Source of the DNA: Bimuria novae-zelandiae CBS 107.79
Lineage: Eukaryota; Ascomycota; Dothideomycetes; Pleosporales; Didymosphaeriaceae
Direction of reading: 5' to 3'
DNA length: 58,306 bases
Assembly: GCA_010015655.1 (NCBI GenBank)
Contig: ML976813.1
Location: forward strand, 3,893 to 62,198
Shown: positions 47,507 to 58,306 of the stretch, piece by piece
How positions within the stretch are numbered: position 1 is the first letter of the stretch
How the letters are laid out: each line of letters begins with the position of its first letter
The notes under the pieces: generated by a model
What the model was told of the DNA's origin: nothing
What the model saw: only the letters and a program-made list of their open reading frames with translations
Databases searched by the model: none
Program-made: the position numbers and the translations under genes

Positions 47507-50200
47507 AGCCTAAGCGTGTAAAACGTATTTTAGCTAATTTAAAGCTAAATTAAAGTAGTATTTATACGTATAGCTATCGCGCATACCCCTTAAATAAGGA
47601 CTAAGTAGCTAGTTATTATAGGCACGACTTTAAATAAAGCTAAAATGCTATATTAAATATTTAGTAAAATATAGAGCTTTTAATATTTATAGAATATAGA
47701 TACTAGAGCTTAACTAGGTTATTATCACGCGTAATATTACATTTAATAAAAGTTATTTTTATTAAGTAAAGGAAGATCGAGTAATTATATAAAAAAAGGT
47801 AATAGAGCATACTAATATTTTTATAAAGGTAAGCTAATTAACTTTAGAATAGTCTTGAAGAATCTTCCTAAGTACTCTAGCATATAACTTAAAGAGTAAG
47901 TAAAATAAAAGAATTAAAAAATACCTTCTAAGCACTAGCTTAAAAGCGTAGCTAATTAAAAAAGTAGGTTATAAGATAGCCTACTAAAGTAAAGCCTAAC
48001 TAATTAGGTAAAAAGCGTATAAGCTACTAGCTAAGCTAATAAGTAATTAAGAATCTATACGTAGCGCCCTAATTACCTAAACTTTATAACGCTAAAATAC
48101 ACGCCTGCTCCTATATATTAGTATAATAATAATTATACTAGCAGCCTACGGGAAGTGCACTGTACTAGTAGAGCAGGCCCGCTAGGATTAAGGCAAATAA
48201 GCTAATAATAAGAGCTACCAAGCTCCGTGGATGCCTCTTAAAGCGGTATATAAGACTCTGAGATACCGAACGAAGCAGAACTATCACACCCTATATAAAG
48301 ACAATACGAGCGCCGAGAATAGGGGCCTACTACGCGTTTAAGCTACAGACAGCGTCGCTAAGATCCTAATAATTATAGTATGCTAGGGGGTAATGCAGGA
48401 AATAATAATATATTTATAATAATTAATCGCCTAGTAAATATACACTTAAATAAGTTATAGCTTAATTTTTATACTCCTTTCTCCCTAGTGTTATAGAAGA
48501 CTAAGGAACTTATAAAGAGCTTACTATAATTAATGTAGTAGTATAGGCTACCTTACTAACTAAGGCAATAAAGCTAAAGTTAAAAGCTTACGTTTATATA
48601 GGCAAGCTCCCGTTTTTACTTATAATATAGAAATAGCTTATCTTATATAAGCTTAGGGAGCTCTTTATTAATACTACTTATAACGAAATTATAACGCTGT
48701 TAAAAAGGAAACTTAGGAAGAAGTTTTAAATAACTTATTAAAAAAGCGCCTGCACCTACTAAAGTAGGTTTTTACTTATAAGTTTAATAAGGATAGCTTC
48801 TTTATAAAGTATAAAGCTTAAATAGTTATAAGAGGTAACTTATAGTAGATTAACTTAATTTCTTCTATATATGCCGCCACGCTTGTAGTAAGGTCCTTTA
48901 GGACTATAAATATAATTATAGTGGAATTTAATCTAGAAATATTTTAATATAATATTATAGGAGCTTTCCTAAATATTTTAATTAGTAAAAGTAATCTGGT
49001 GCTCTACGAGCTACTAGACGGCTTTAAGAAGCCTAGGATGTGTGTAAAGCTTAAATAAGCATTATATAGACCAAGAGACTCGCCGCTACTATAGTATAAG
49101 GAGTTCTTAAGTACCTTAGTAGAAGCTAGCCTTACTTCTTCTAAAGAAGAGTCTTGTTTATTCTTTAGTAAAGAGCGGAGAATTTTTATACTATTTTACG
49201 TAGATAATATCCTCCTTCTCTATTATTAAGATTATAAGAAAGAAAGTCTCAAGCTTATTAAATAAATTAAGAATAAATATAACTTTAAGGACCATAGTCT
49301 AGTAAAGTAGTTTTTAAGAGTTTAAGTATTTATGGATAGAGCTACTAAAATAATTACCTTAGTCTATGATACATATATTAAAATAATTACTAAGAAATTT
49401 AAACTAAAGAGCATAGCGCTCTTTCTAAAAATACTATTACTATTAGTAGAGCTTATAAAGAATAAGGGTAATATTTTAAAGTAAGAAGTTAAAGTATACT
49501 AAGACCGTGTAGACTTAGCGCTTTATATAATAATTATGCTACGCCTAGACGTTGCTTTCGCTGTTGTAAAGCTCGTACATTTTTTTTAACAAACCTAAGC
49601 AAAGCTTATTTCAAGGTAGTTAAGCACCTAATTATCTTTCTATTTAATTTACGCTAGGTAGCAATCTATTATGGAGCTACGCTAAGCCTAGAGCATTTAA
49701 TATATAGTAACGTAGTATTTATAGATAATTTAGAAACTTGGTGATTATCCTATAGCTATATTATAATACTCTTTAGGTATATAATAGTATAGAAGGCCGC
49801 TCGCTAGCCTACTATAATAATATTTACTACTAAAGCTAAGCTAATTGCGCTTAAGCATGTAGGCAAAGAAGTAATAGCTTTAAAAAAATTTACTAAGCTA
49901 TTACTAGACCTAAGCGACGTTTAGAAGATCTATTATAATAATAAGTAGATAATTAAACCAGTAGTTGGCATAAATAAGAGGATTATAACTAGCCTATACT
50001 ATATTAATATAAAAAATATATAGTTACGCTAGGAGTACGTAGAAGGCTCTTTTAAAATAAAATACTTTAAAGCAAGTAATATACATGCGGATAGGTTAAT
50101 AAAAGCTCTTTTAGAATAATAGTTTAACTATTTTAAACAGTAGCTAAACTTTAAGAATACAGAAAAGCAGATTATAAAGTATAAGAATTAAAAGCGTAGA
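47507..50200 (+). pseudogene. Copia family 4 reverse transcriptase/RNase H, second part
   Basis: Plus-strand frame reads ESCLFFSKERRIFILFYVDN then ILLLYY, with YVDD now YVDN (49197-49208); KWFLRV, stop, VFMDRATKIITLVYDTYIK; DVAFAVVKLVHFF; TTKAKLIALKHVGKEVIALK; IYYNNK for IYCDNQ; ASNIHADRLIKALLE. This is the full Copia RT to RNase H order. Asp to Asn changes at the RT and RNase H active sites fit G-to-A RIP. Ends near 50190. Confidence 0.88.
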
Positions 50201-50230
50201 GCACTAAAGCGTTAAATAAGGTTCTTAACT

Positions 50231-50676
50231 AGTATATAATAATTATAGACACTACTACTATTAGCCTAGTTAATTATTAGCTTTATAAGCTATTTAAATA
50301 GCTTTTCAGTATAAGCGCGCCTCTTAGAAATAGATAGTTTAGTATTAATATTCTTAGTAAGCTCCTCCTCCTCTTTATTACTGTTATATAAATTAAGTAT
50401 TACCCTTGTAGTAGCACGCGCCTTCTTTAGCTCACATCTCTATAAGTAATTATTATAAGAATTAAATAGAGCTTAAAAAGATATATACCTCTAAGTTCTA
50501 GTTCTAGAGGAGAGTAAGAAAGTGAGCTATATTAAGCTTATAAGTAAAAGGACTATTTTAAATAAGTAAAATTATAAAATAAAGTAGTAAAATACTTATA
50601 CTAAAGAGTAAAAGTAGCTAGAGCTATAGCGCTAATAGTAGCTAGTCTTTATAGCACGCTTATAGTACTTACTATT
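50231..50676. other. AT-rich tail, possibly LTR of Copia family 4
   Basis: Lies directly after the RNase H remnant and before the next Copia. It may be the 3' LTR of family 4, itself split by the insertion at 50677, but no copy is recognisable upstream. Confidence 0.3.
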
Positions 50677-50916
50677 TGTCGGTTCACAGGTAGCAAGGAA
50701 TGAACAAGTAACTCTCTATCTTTGGTATCTAGTGTCTGTATTGTCTGTGTGTTCTGTAATAGTTCTATATACCTTCCTTCCAGTTCTCGTGGATGTGAGC
50801 GAGTACCAGGTGGTGTGGAGGCGAAGGGGTTTCGGTACAGTATCAGGTTAACTGGAAGTGAGGGGGTATAAGTGTTACACAGTTCCCTTAGCGCGGAAGG
50901 CGAGGCAGTGCAGACA
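50677..50916 (-). repeat. 3' LTR of Copia family 2
   Basis: 240 bp, nearly identical to 56599-56838. The polypurine tract (minus-strand AAAAGAAAAGCTGCCAG) lies just inside at about 50918-50934. Confidence 0.95.
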
Positions 50917-51099
50917 CTGGCAGCTTTTCTTTTATAGTAAAATGAGTGTGGATCAGGTGTACACTTGCTGGAGAGGCTGTTTGCGAAAGTCGGAAGGTAA
51001 TAACTATAGTAGTTATTAAAATTATTGTTAGAGCTAGTTTGTGGGGTCCTTGCGTGTTACCCATCCGTCAACTCGTATACGCAGCGAGTTTGTATTAAT

Positions 51100-54000
51100 A
51101 AGAGTTTTTAGGGCTTTATTTAGCGATGTTTTTATTATAGCGTTAGCAGGGTTATCTTAGCTATTTACCTATTAAACCTTAAATAACTCCCTTCTCTTAT
51201 AGGATTGACGTAAGGCTATAATATCAATTATTAGTCGTTTTTCCTTAGTCGTTCCTAGCTTGACAATACACTCATACAGTGAGTATAAGTCTGTACAAAC
51301 TACTAGGGGGAGAGATAGCAGACTAAGCTGCTTTATAACCATGGCAAGCGTTGAGGTGATAGAGTAGGCGAGGTTAACGCCTCCTACTATTACGTAGATC
51401 TCTAACGCAAGGACGCTCTAGGTCACGCGTTTACTCTTCGCGGAGCTTTAGTAAATAAGATTACTATAAATAGTAAACTCCGTGTTAGCAGCGTCTTCTA
51501 TAGCTACTATAATTATATAGCTAATCTAGCTACTTAAATCTTTGTTGTTTGCGAAGGAGCCATTAACGAACATAAAAACTTTAGCCTAAGCTAGGTTAAG
51601 TGCCTTATAGGTGAGGCCACGATTAAGATTATTTAGTTATCACTGTAGGCGTTTGTTTAACGCGTTAACGTTGTTAATAGTAGGCTCCTAAGTTTATGCG
51701 GTAACAGAGAGGTTAAAAGTCGCCTCTAGTTAGTAGATGCTCGCGATGTAGGCGCCGCGAGCCCTCTACTTAACGTACTATTATTAATAGTTAGCTAAGC
51801 TTGCGTTAATAAGCTAAATCTTCTTGCCCTAATTCTTTTATTATAGTAAGAGCTTGCTAGTGTGATTAATTAATAGGACATAGCTATTAAAAATTAATAG
51901 AGTAGTAGGTGTTAGCTTCTCCTTTAGCTTAGCTATAAACGTTAACTCCTTCTCCTCTAGGTCAGAGAAACATTTATCCGCGAGGATAAGTGTGTCGTTA
52001 GTCTATATGCCTACTATACTAAAGGCGTCCTAGGTAGTGGTTATAAGCAGGCATGGGTTATATATTAAGGTCTCTATGTAAATCTTTTCCTTATAATAAG
52101 CGCTGTACGTTGCCTACTAATAGGTACTAGCTTTAGCTAGGCCGTATAGGGGCTTCTTAACTATTATAACCGTGCTAGGTAGATACTTATATTTAATTTC
52201 CTTAGGTAAGTAGGTAATAACTACTCGGTTAAGCTTTATGCGTGACTATATATATGCTTAGGTAATATCTCGCAGCCAGAGCGAGATCTCTCTATTTATT
52301 AATATAACTCTATTACGCATGAGTGAAGGAGTAATAGCTAGTATAATTTATTAGCTAGCTCGCTAGATAGTTAGTAATTAGGTAAGGATTATTGCTTTGC
52401 TATCGTCTTAATAGCCTTGCACTACGAGGCGTGATTTCTTGTATAGGGTAGTAGTAGTCTTGCCTTTAATTTCGCGTACTAGTCGTAACTTAAAAATCTG
52501 TCCTTAGTGCTTGCAGGGATCGTATTGCTTAAAGCAAAAGACTCTGTTAGTAATAAGGCTATTAATTTCCTTGTTATTTAATAGCTTAAATAGTTAGCTA
52601 GGTGTAGTTATCCTTTGCTCTTTACGCAACTAAATAGAAAGTAGCTAATTAGTATTCTCTTTATGTGTTATAAAGACCTCTATCATGTAAGCTTCGTTAG
52701 GCGCTGTGTGAATAGTGTACGCTATAAGAGCCGCACGAGCTATCCTAGGAGGGTTCGCGCGGGCTATAGTGGCTTTAAGCTTATTCTTACTACCTTTAGG
52801 TTGGCCGCGTTTTCGTTAAGGGAGTTTAAAAGCTTATTCTTAATACTAGTTAGGTACACTAGTTTCGCTGTCTTTGTCCTAGTTATCGTCTCTATTATCT
52901 GGCATATCTATCGGGTGGCTATTATCCTTATTATTAATTGCTAGTGGCGTGGCTGGTTCGTTGTTTGTCGGGGAGGTATCCGCGTAGTACGGCTTAACAA
53001 CTGTTAAGCGGAAATTTGTAGGGCCATGCGGCAGCTATATTGTATAGGTCTTATTTATTATAGTAATAAGCTTATAGGGCCCTATTTATCCATCCTTCTT
53101 GCGCCAGACGCGCACGTCGGAGTTAATAAGTAGTATAGTTATTTTAAGCGTCGTAGGTCTATTACGCGTTACTAGCGTATTATTAATTTAGCGCGTCTTG
53201 TGTACCCGTTATATCTCTCTTATAGCCTTTTTAATAACAGTAGCGCGTTAAGTAATTAATAGCAATAGGGGAGAGTCTTCTGTTATTTATAGGTAGGCGC
53301 TAAAGACAAGGAGCGTAGGCACTAGGCTATTAGGACCTATAGTGTTGTTAATAGCTTTAATAGCTATTTGCAAGATAAGCTACCTATCTATTATTATAGG
53401 TAAATTTGCTTAGATAGTCTTAAAAGCATATTATAATAAAGTATAGTACTGCTCTACCTTGCCTACGCTGTTATAAGCTTCTACAGGTACTTTATTAATA
53501 TTAATTAATAGTGACTTGGCAAGTTACTTAAATTTAATAGAAATAAAGTTCCTGCCGGCGTTATGGACAAGGTACTTAGGCGGTCTAAGATAGGTATTAA
53601 TCTAGTAATGCTATAGAGCGTCTTAAGTGCTTGCGACTAATGCATCTTTAAGGAAGCAAGCAGCTTAAAAGGCGGTCGCCTTATTAACTATATATAGGAT
53701 AGGTTTTCTATTTAGGTACATAATGTTAATAATTACCTCGTAGTTAAAGTCTAGGTCTAGTTCCTTAAGCTTAAATCTAAAGCGTCTAGGTGCTTTCTAA
53801 TTTAGTTAGCACTGTTAGTAGTACTTAATAAGCTTATTAATAAGCTTCTTATAGACGTTATTATGGCTAGCGCGAATAAGCAAGTCGTAGAGCTAATAAG
53901 CTAATAGGTAGCTAAATTATTAGTGGAGCTAGCGTAGCTTAGTCTTTATAAGGTGGTAGCTGGCGGCTACGGTGCGTTTAGGTTGATTTACAAGGAGCCA

Positions 54001-56280
54001 TGGATGGCCCTATTTACGTATAACTAGGTGTAGCTAGTTGCCCTGGACTAGTACGTTGTGCAGGTTGTCATATCTAACGCCTAGTCTATCTATATTGGCT
54101 AGATAGAGTAAGAATGGCGTATTAGTAGGTAGCACGTGGAACGTGACTTTACTAATTACTATGTCGACGTGTAGGGTGCCTATAGATGTAATTGCCTGGC
54201 CTCTACTAAAGCGGATTTGGTGCTGCCTAGCTATTAAGGTATCTATTTGCAAGCTTGTGGCTGCCTATAGAGCAGTTGCTTATAGTTCTCTAGCTATCAA
54301 GACGCCTGAGGCTCCCGTGTTAGGCATAATGCCCTAAAAGACTTTCTTATTATATTAATCCTTAAACGTAAATATAGTGGCGAGCGTGTTATCCATAGCC
54401 CTAAACGCATTAATTCGTGTAGTTGCGTAGTATATAGCTTAGTTATTTAGGTAGGTAATCGTCTAATTGCCGTTAATTATACTAGAAAACTTAGTAATAA
54501 ACTAATTTCCCTTAGTTATTATTTCCGTAGCGAGCATCTGCTGGGCCTCGTTATTAATTTTAATACCTTTATACTTAGTTAGGAAAGCGTTAAAGTTAGT
54601 AACGTTAGGTTACGCGTTATATAAGTAGGCTAACGCTATCTAGCGAAATCTATAATAGGATTACTTGCGCTTATCCCTAGAGTGCTTTATTAATTAGTAG
54701 CTAGGCTTACTGCAAATAAAGTATTTCTTTTAAGATTATAGTTACTTAGGTGGTAGTGGCTATTAGAAGGGTGACCCTTAAGAGTTACCTTAATAGGGTC
54801 TATAATTATTAACGTCTTGCGGCAAGAAGCGCGACGAGAATTTTTATAATCTATTACTTTAACCTCTCCACGAGCCTTTACCTCCGTAGGTCTTATTAGT
54901 CTAGTACTACTTATAGCTATTTGCGTTGGGGTCGTCCTTATAGGGGTGTTAGAGGTTATAGTAGTTCTAATACTCCTTATTAGTAGTATATTATATTAGG
55001 CTTAGATTGCGCGCCTTGCGCAAGCGGGTGGCAGCGCTAATAGATAAGCGTAGAGTAGAGTAGAGGCCTTTAAAAGTAGGCGCTAGGGCGAAAAGGGTAA
55101 GATTATAGTCCTTAATACTACTATACGGGTTAAGTAGTTATTTACGTAGTATATTATTATTTTAGTAGTTATAGCCTAGCCCGCGTTAAAGCTTCTAGAG
55201 CTTGTTTATAAGTAATTAGAGAGTATTAAGATAAGATTTATTAGGGTAGGCGCTAATTATACGTGCCAGCGTAGTAGTTCTCTACTTACTAAGGTATAAT
55301 TAATAATTCTCCTTATTATAGAAGTAGCTCTTTATTATACCTATTATTATCTTAAGATTTTAGCCCTGACCCGCGAGGTGGTTATAGTAGTAGTTAGACG
55401 CTTTATCTTTTAGCATGATAGAAAAAGCTTAATCCTAGTGTTACTTAGGTAGCCCTATCTTGCTGTAATTGTCTCGGAAGATTCTAAATTTAGTGTTAAA
55501 CACGTTATATAGCTTACCTTTAAAGCGCTTCTTATTGTCGTATAGCTTGTAGAGGTCTGTAATAAGTTAATATGCGTTGTTAAGACGTGTGGCGTCTGTA
55601 GGGCTTTCGTGCTACAGATAGGGGTTGTACGTATTATACTGGTTTAGCTACTGCGTAGAGGATAAAGGCGCGTTGTGCTACTAATAAGGGGGCAGGTATG
55701 TAGTGGGCTACTATTTTAGTAGAGGTATAGGTTAGTAGATAGTGCGTGCTATTAGAGCTAGTTAAGGAGAAGCAAGGTGCGTAGAGGGTTATTAAGAAGA
55801 TTACTATAATAGAGGCGTATTATATAGAGGCGATATCGCAAGATTTAGATTAAAGCGCGAGTTAAACCTCTTGTTTATTTTAAGCTAGTAAGCAACCTCT
55901 TTATTAGTCTATTTATAATAGTCGCCTTGCAGCGCTTCTGCGATATTATAGGTAATTAACTTATTATTCTTAGCTATAAAGACGCCTTGCTTGCGTAGGT
56001 AGTCTTGTAATTTAGTAATAAGAGATTTATTGCCTTTGTTAAAGAGTTCTTTTAGCTATCCTTTAAAGATAACAGTTATCTGCTCTTATAGCTTATAGTC
56101 CTCTTATTCTTTGTTTCGGGAGATCCGATAGTAGAAGAGGATATATGTGTTTACACTCTTTATATTAATTTTTATAATAGCTGTATTCTTATTAATATTA
56201 AGGGGCTAGCCTTAACTATTCTTATTAATAAGCGCCTGTTCTTCCTTCGTGAGATAGTTGGTAAGAGGCATCGTAGAAAA
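51100..56280 (-). pseudogene. Copia family 2 gag-pol, RIP-inactivated
   Basis: Minus strand, right to left: Gag zinc knuckle at 54672-54722 (YFICSKPSY, stop, LIKHSRD for CFICSKPGCWSTKHSRD); protease-type block in the open stretch 54034-54252 (VTFHVLPTNTPFLLYLANID then RLGVRYDNLHNVLVQG); integrase C-terminal hallmark at 53285-53395 (LQIAIKAINNTIGPNSLVPT then LLVFSAY); RNase H at 51150-51310 (LYSLYECIVKLGTTKEKRLI then IDIIALRQSYKRRELFKV). Stops throughout. The open plus-strand frame 52663-52944 lies antisense to the integrase/RT linker and is not a gene. Confidence 0.9.
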
Positions 56281-56585
56281 GCGATTTAGGGGTCGTAAGG
56301 TGTCTCTTTAAGAGAGTGAGACGCAGGTTAATTAATAGTACTATTAGTAGCGGGTACTATAGAGCGTAATAGACAAGGACTTAGGTAAACGCTTAGAGTC
56401 CTTATTACTTAGTAGTAGGCTACGACGCGCGAGCTTCCGGCGAAGGCGTGATAGACGCGGAGACCTAGGTAAACGCTTAGGGTCTTGTTAGTACATAGTT
56501 TAAGGTATCGCTATACCCCTCGTCGTGTCTCTTCTAGTTCTCCTTGCTGTCTGTGGTTATCTCTTATAGTATTAACTGTGAGGGT

Positions 56586-56598
56586 AACCACTGATTAG
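56586..56598 (-). other. Primer-binding-type motif of Copia family 2
   Basis: Minus strand CTAATCAGTGGTTACC directly inside the 5' LTR; the same motif as in families 1 and 3. Confidence 0.65.
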
Positions 56599-56838
56599 TG
56601 TCGGTTCACAGGTAGTAAGGAATGAACAAGTAACTCTCTGTCTTTAGTATCTAGTGTTTGTATTGTTTGTGTGTTCTGTAATAGTTCTATATACCTTCCT
56701 TCCAGTTCTCGTGGATGTGAGCGAGTACCAGGTGGTGTGGAGGCGAAGGGGTTTCGGTACAGTATCAGGTTAACTGGAAGTGAGGGGGTACAAGGGTTAC
56801 ACAGTTCCCTTAGCGCGGAAGGCGAGGCAGTGCAGACA
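56599..56838 (-). repeat. 5' LTR of Copia family 2
   Basis: 240-bp partner of 50677-50916; its end is fixed by the CTATT duplication. Confidence 0.95.
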
Positions 56839-56843
56839 CTATT

Positions 56844-57690
56844 AAAATAACTTTTAAGCGCGCTCTTAATATAGCTAAAATAAAACTTATTATGTAACTA
56901 TCTTATAGTTACTATAAGTAAATACGGCGTAAAGATCTTTTAAGTTATATTTCTTTTAAAACCACGATTAGGAGTAGCTAGCTTAGGCTTAAAATTAGGT
57001 ATAGGCTTAACTTTACTATCCTACTTAGTATTACTAGAAAATAAAGGCGCGCGAGTAGGCACCCTAGGTAGCTTATTATACTTTTTAAAAGTATAAATTA
57101 AAGTTATAGAAATAGTAATATTTTAAAGTATAAAATAATTCTTCGCGGCGCGCGCGCGTGGCAGTAGCTTACTTTAAAAAAATTATTTACAAGGTCTTTT
57201 TGGTAAAGCTAGCCTATAAAGCGCGTTAGCAAATTACTAAAACTAATAAAAAGAGTAAGGGATCTTTAGAGCTTAGACGCTATAAAGGTAGGTTACTATA
57301 GTAGTATAGCGTAACTACTATACTAAAATTTAAAAACTTACTATAATAATAGCTAAGTAAAGACTTATTTTAAATACAGGAAAAAGGAGTAGCGCGCAAA
57401 AGCTTTAAAAATAAATAGTTAAGCGTTATAATGTTTATTATATAACTTAAAGGAGAAAAAATAATAAAGGGACAAGACTTTGTTTCTCGTAAGCATAGGT
57501 AGCGAGTACGCGCTAACACTAAGCGAGATCGCGTACTGTTACTTAGTAGTGCGCTACTCTACTCTAATTGGATAGCGCTAGTTAATTGCGATATCTCGCT
57601 CGATTACAAGATACGCTTAACTAAGATCTATAATTCTACTAAGAAATAGCTTAGAAGCTTATAGTTAACGTCTAAAAGCTTATTAAGCTA
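56844..57690. other. Moderately RIP-degraded DNA, coding traces only
   Basis: Contains GC-rich specks (57145-57165) and a plus-strand stretch at about 57430-57680 that reads fairly openly (GQDFVSRKH then RVRANTKRDRVLLLSSALL), resembling the basic C-terminal part of a Fot1-type transposase. The assignment is weak and no terminal repeat was matched. Confidence 0.35.
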
Positions 57691-57775
57691 GAAGGTGTAA
57701 CGTGTCCAATCAATCAGTGGGCCGGATCACGCAGTGGATCGCCCCACCAAAATCGCAACGCGTCTTCTCATAATA
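57690..57775. repeat. GC-normal islet resembling a transposon end
   Basis: GTGTCCAATCAATCAGTGGG followed by CCGGATCACGCAGTGGATCG and CCCCACCAAAATCGCAACGC stands out from AT-rich surroundings. In this window GC-normal islets usually mark transposon termini. A TA precedes it (57691-57692). No inverted partner was found inside the window. Confidence 0.4.
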
Positions 57776-58211
57776 GCTCTACAATAACGTAATAAAATAA
57801 GTATTAAATAGATATATTAGATGCGCGCTATCTAGTAGTACATTAAGTCCTTTTATAGCCTTATTTATGGCACTTACTACAGGTTAGTAGTGCTTAAGGT
57901 CTACTTAGCTACCCTGCCTGCTCTACCTGTTAGAGTATCCTTTTAGCCTCTACAGCAAGCAATTAACCTTCTTCTACTCGCAGAGCTCCTCTACAGGCTA
58001 TATACTATTAGCGCTATTACTCCTTACGCTACTAGCAAAAACTAGCCTATTAAAACTTTTTATTTTCCTCTATAAGAATTATTACTAAATTTATTATAAG
58101 CTAATAATCTTTAATAAGCTAATAAATAGCTTAGTTGGTAGGGCTTTAAGATTAGTAAATAAAATAGTCTAAATAAGTTAAGCCTACTACTTTAGCTAAG
58201 TAATAATATAT
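57776..58211. other. AT-rich DNA, unidentified
   Basis: Degraded sequence with a Leu-rich reading (57900-57990) but no recognisable domain; ends at the LTR starting at 58212. Confidence 0.35.
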
Positions 58212-58306
58212 TGTTGATACGGCAATAGGCTGCTGGATCAAGACTTCGTTGCAACGATGTGGTATTGATTTGATTCTTGATTGCAGATCTATTGTGGTGG
58301 GCTGCT
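58212..58306. mobile_element. Start of another Copia family 1 LTR, cut by window edge
   Basis: First 95 bases of the 242-bp family 1 LTR (TGTTGATACGGCAATAGGC...). It is closer to the presumed ancestral LTR than either copy at 7645 or 13221, keeping G/C at most positions where those two differ. Whether a full element or a solo LTR follows lies outside the window. Confidence 0.92.

Larger units (their letters stand above)
42990..50230 (+). mobile_element. Ty1/Copia retrotransposon, family 4, plus strand, interrupted
   Basis: Gag-like sequence from about 43000, pre-integrase motif at 44670-44760 and integrase sequence to 45367. A Fot1-type element interrupts at 45370-47504, then integrase/RT/RNase H continue to about 50190. 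The pol reading resumes on the same strand after the insertion. Neither LTR could be delimited; ends are approximate. The only Copia of the four in plus orientation. Confidence 0.75.
50677..56838 (-). mobile_element. Ty1/Copia LTR retrotransposon, family 2
   Basis: 6162 bp, 240-bp LTRs (TGTCGGTTCACAGG...GTGCAGACA) and a perfect target duplication CTATT (50672-50676 and 56839-56843). Minus-strand coding. The two LTRs differ at only about seven positions, yet the interior is full of stops. A leader of about 300 bp (56300-56598) is GC-richer and holds a direct repeat CTTAGGTAAACGCTTAGAGTC / CCTAGGTAAACGCTTAGGGTC, cited in parts: AGGTAAACGCTTAG at about 56384 and 56466. Confidence 0.95.

Noticed and set aside
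52663..52944. Plus-strand 93-codon frame with a hydrophobic tail resembling a membrane protein
   Set aside because: Antisense to the minus-strand Copia family 2 pol; the hydrophobic look comes from complementing a Lys/Asn-rich linker.

Overview
The window looks like a filamentous ascomycete (Pezizomycotina) chromosome, most like the AT-isochore genomes known from Dothideomycetes. The taxonomic guess is inference. The direct evidence is as follows: genes with GC-normal codons and a short spliceosomal-type intron, fungal Copia, Gypsy, Fot1/pogo and hAT transposons, and a strong repeat-induced point mutation (RIP) signature (TpA-rich DNA, CpA-depleted coding frames, transposon proteins readable only through many TAA/TAG stops). 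No CRISPR array, bacterial operon, rRNA or tRNA gene was seen.

Layout. Bases 1-3700 are GC-normal. They hold a partial gene for a small secreted, Lys/Arg-rich protein (minus strand, running off the left edge) and a two-exon gene for a NADAR-domain protein (2238-3101, minus). From about 3700 to 23650 lies a RIP-degraded block. It contains a hAT element with a perfect 8-bp target duplication (3829-6748), a Ty1/Copia element with 242-bp LTRs (7645-13462), a second Copia with 255-bp LTRs (14509-20891) carrying a fresh nested solo LTR (17160-17478), a Gypsy gag remnant and a Fot1 transposase remnant. A second GC-normal island (about 23670-26520) holds a coding fragment and a full-length F-box/LRR-type gene. 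That gene is dead through five in-frame stops, four of them CAA/CAG to TAA/TAG.

From 26528 rightwards everything recognisable is transposon. In order: a TIR element with a nested MITE (26528-28774); a chromodomain Gypsy on the minus strand (about 28900-32699); telomere-like inverted repeats (about 35398-35565); a solo LTR (36297-36554); Fot1/pogo elements (37650-39500 and a minus-strand remnant near 41000); a plus-strand Copia interrupted by a complete Fot1-type element (45370-47504); a third boundary-defined Copia with 240-bp LTRs (50677-56838); and, at the right edge, the start of another LTR of the first Copia family.

The genes do not form a pathway. The coherent story is a two-compartment genome: single-copy genes stranded at the edges of RIP-inactivated repeats, with mutation apparently spreading into one of them. 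Three Copia families with unrelated LTRs share the same primer-binding-type motif and the same polypurine tract. Their LTRs and leaders are far less mutated than their interiors, which is the most unusual pattern here.
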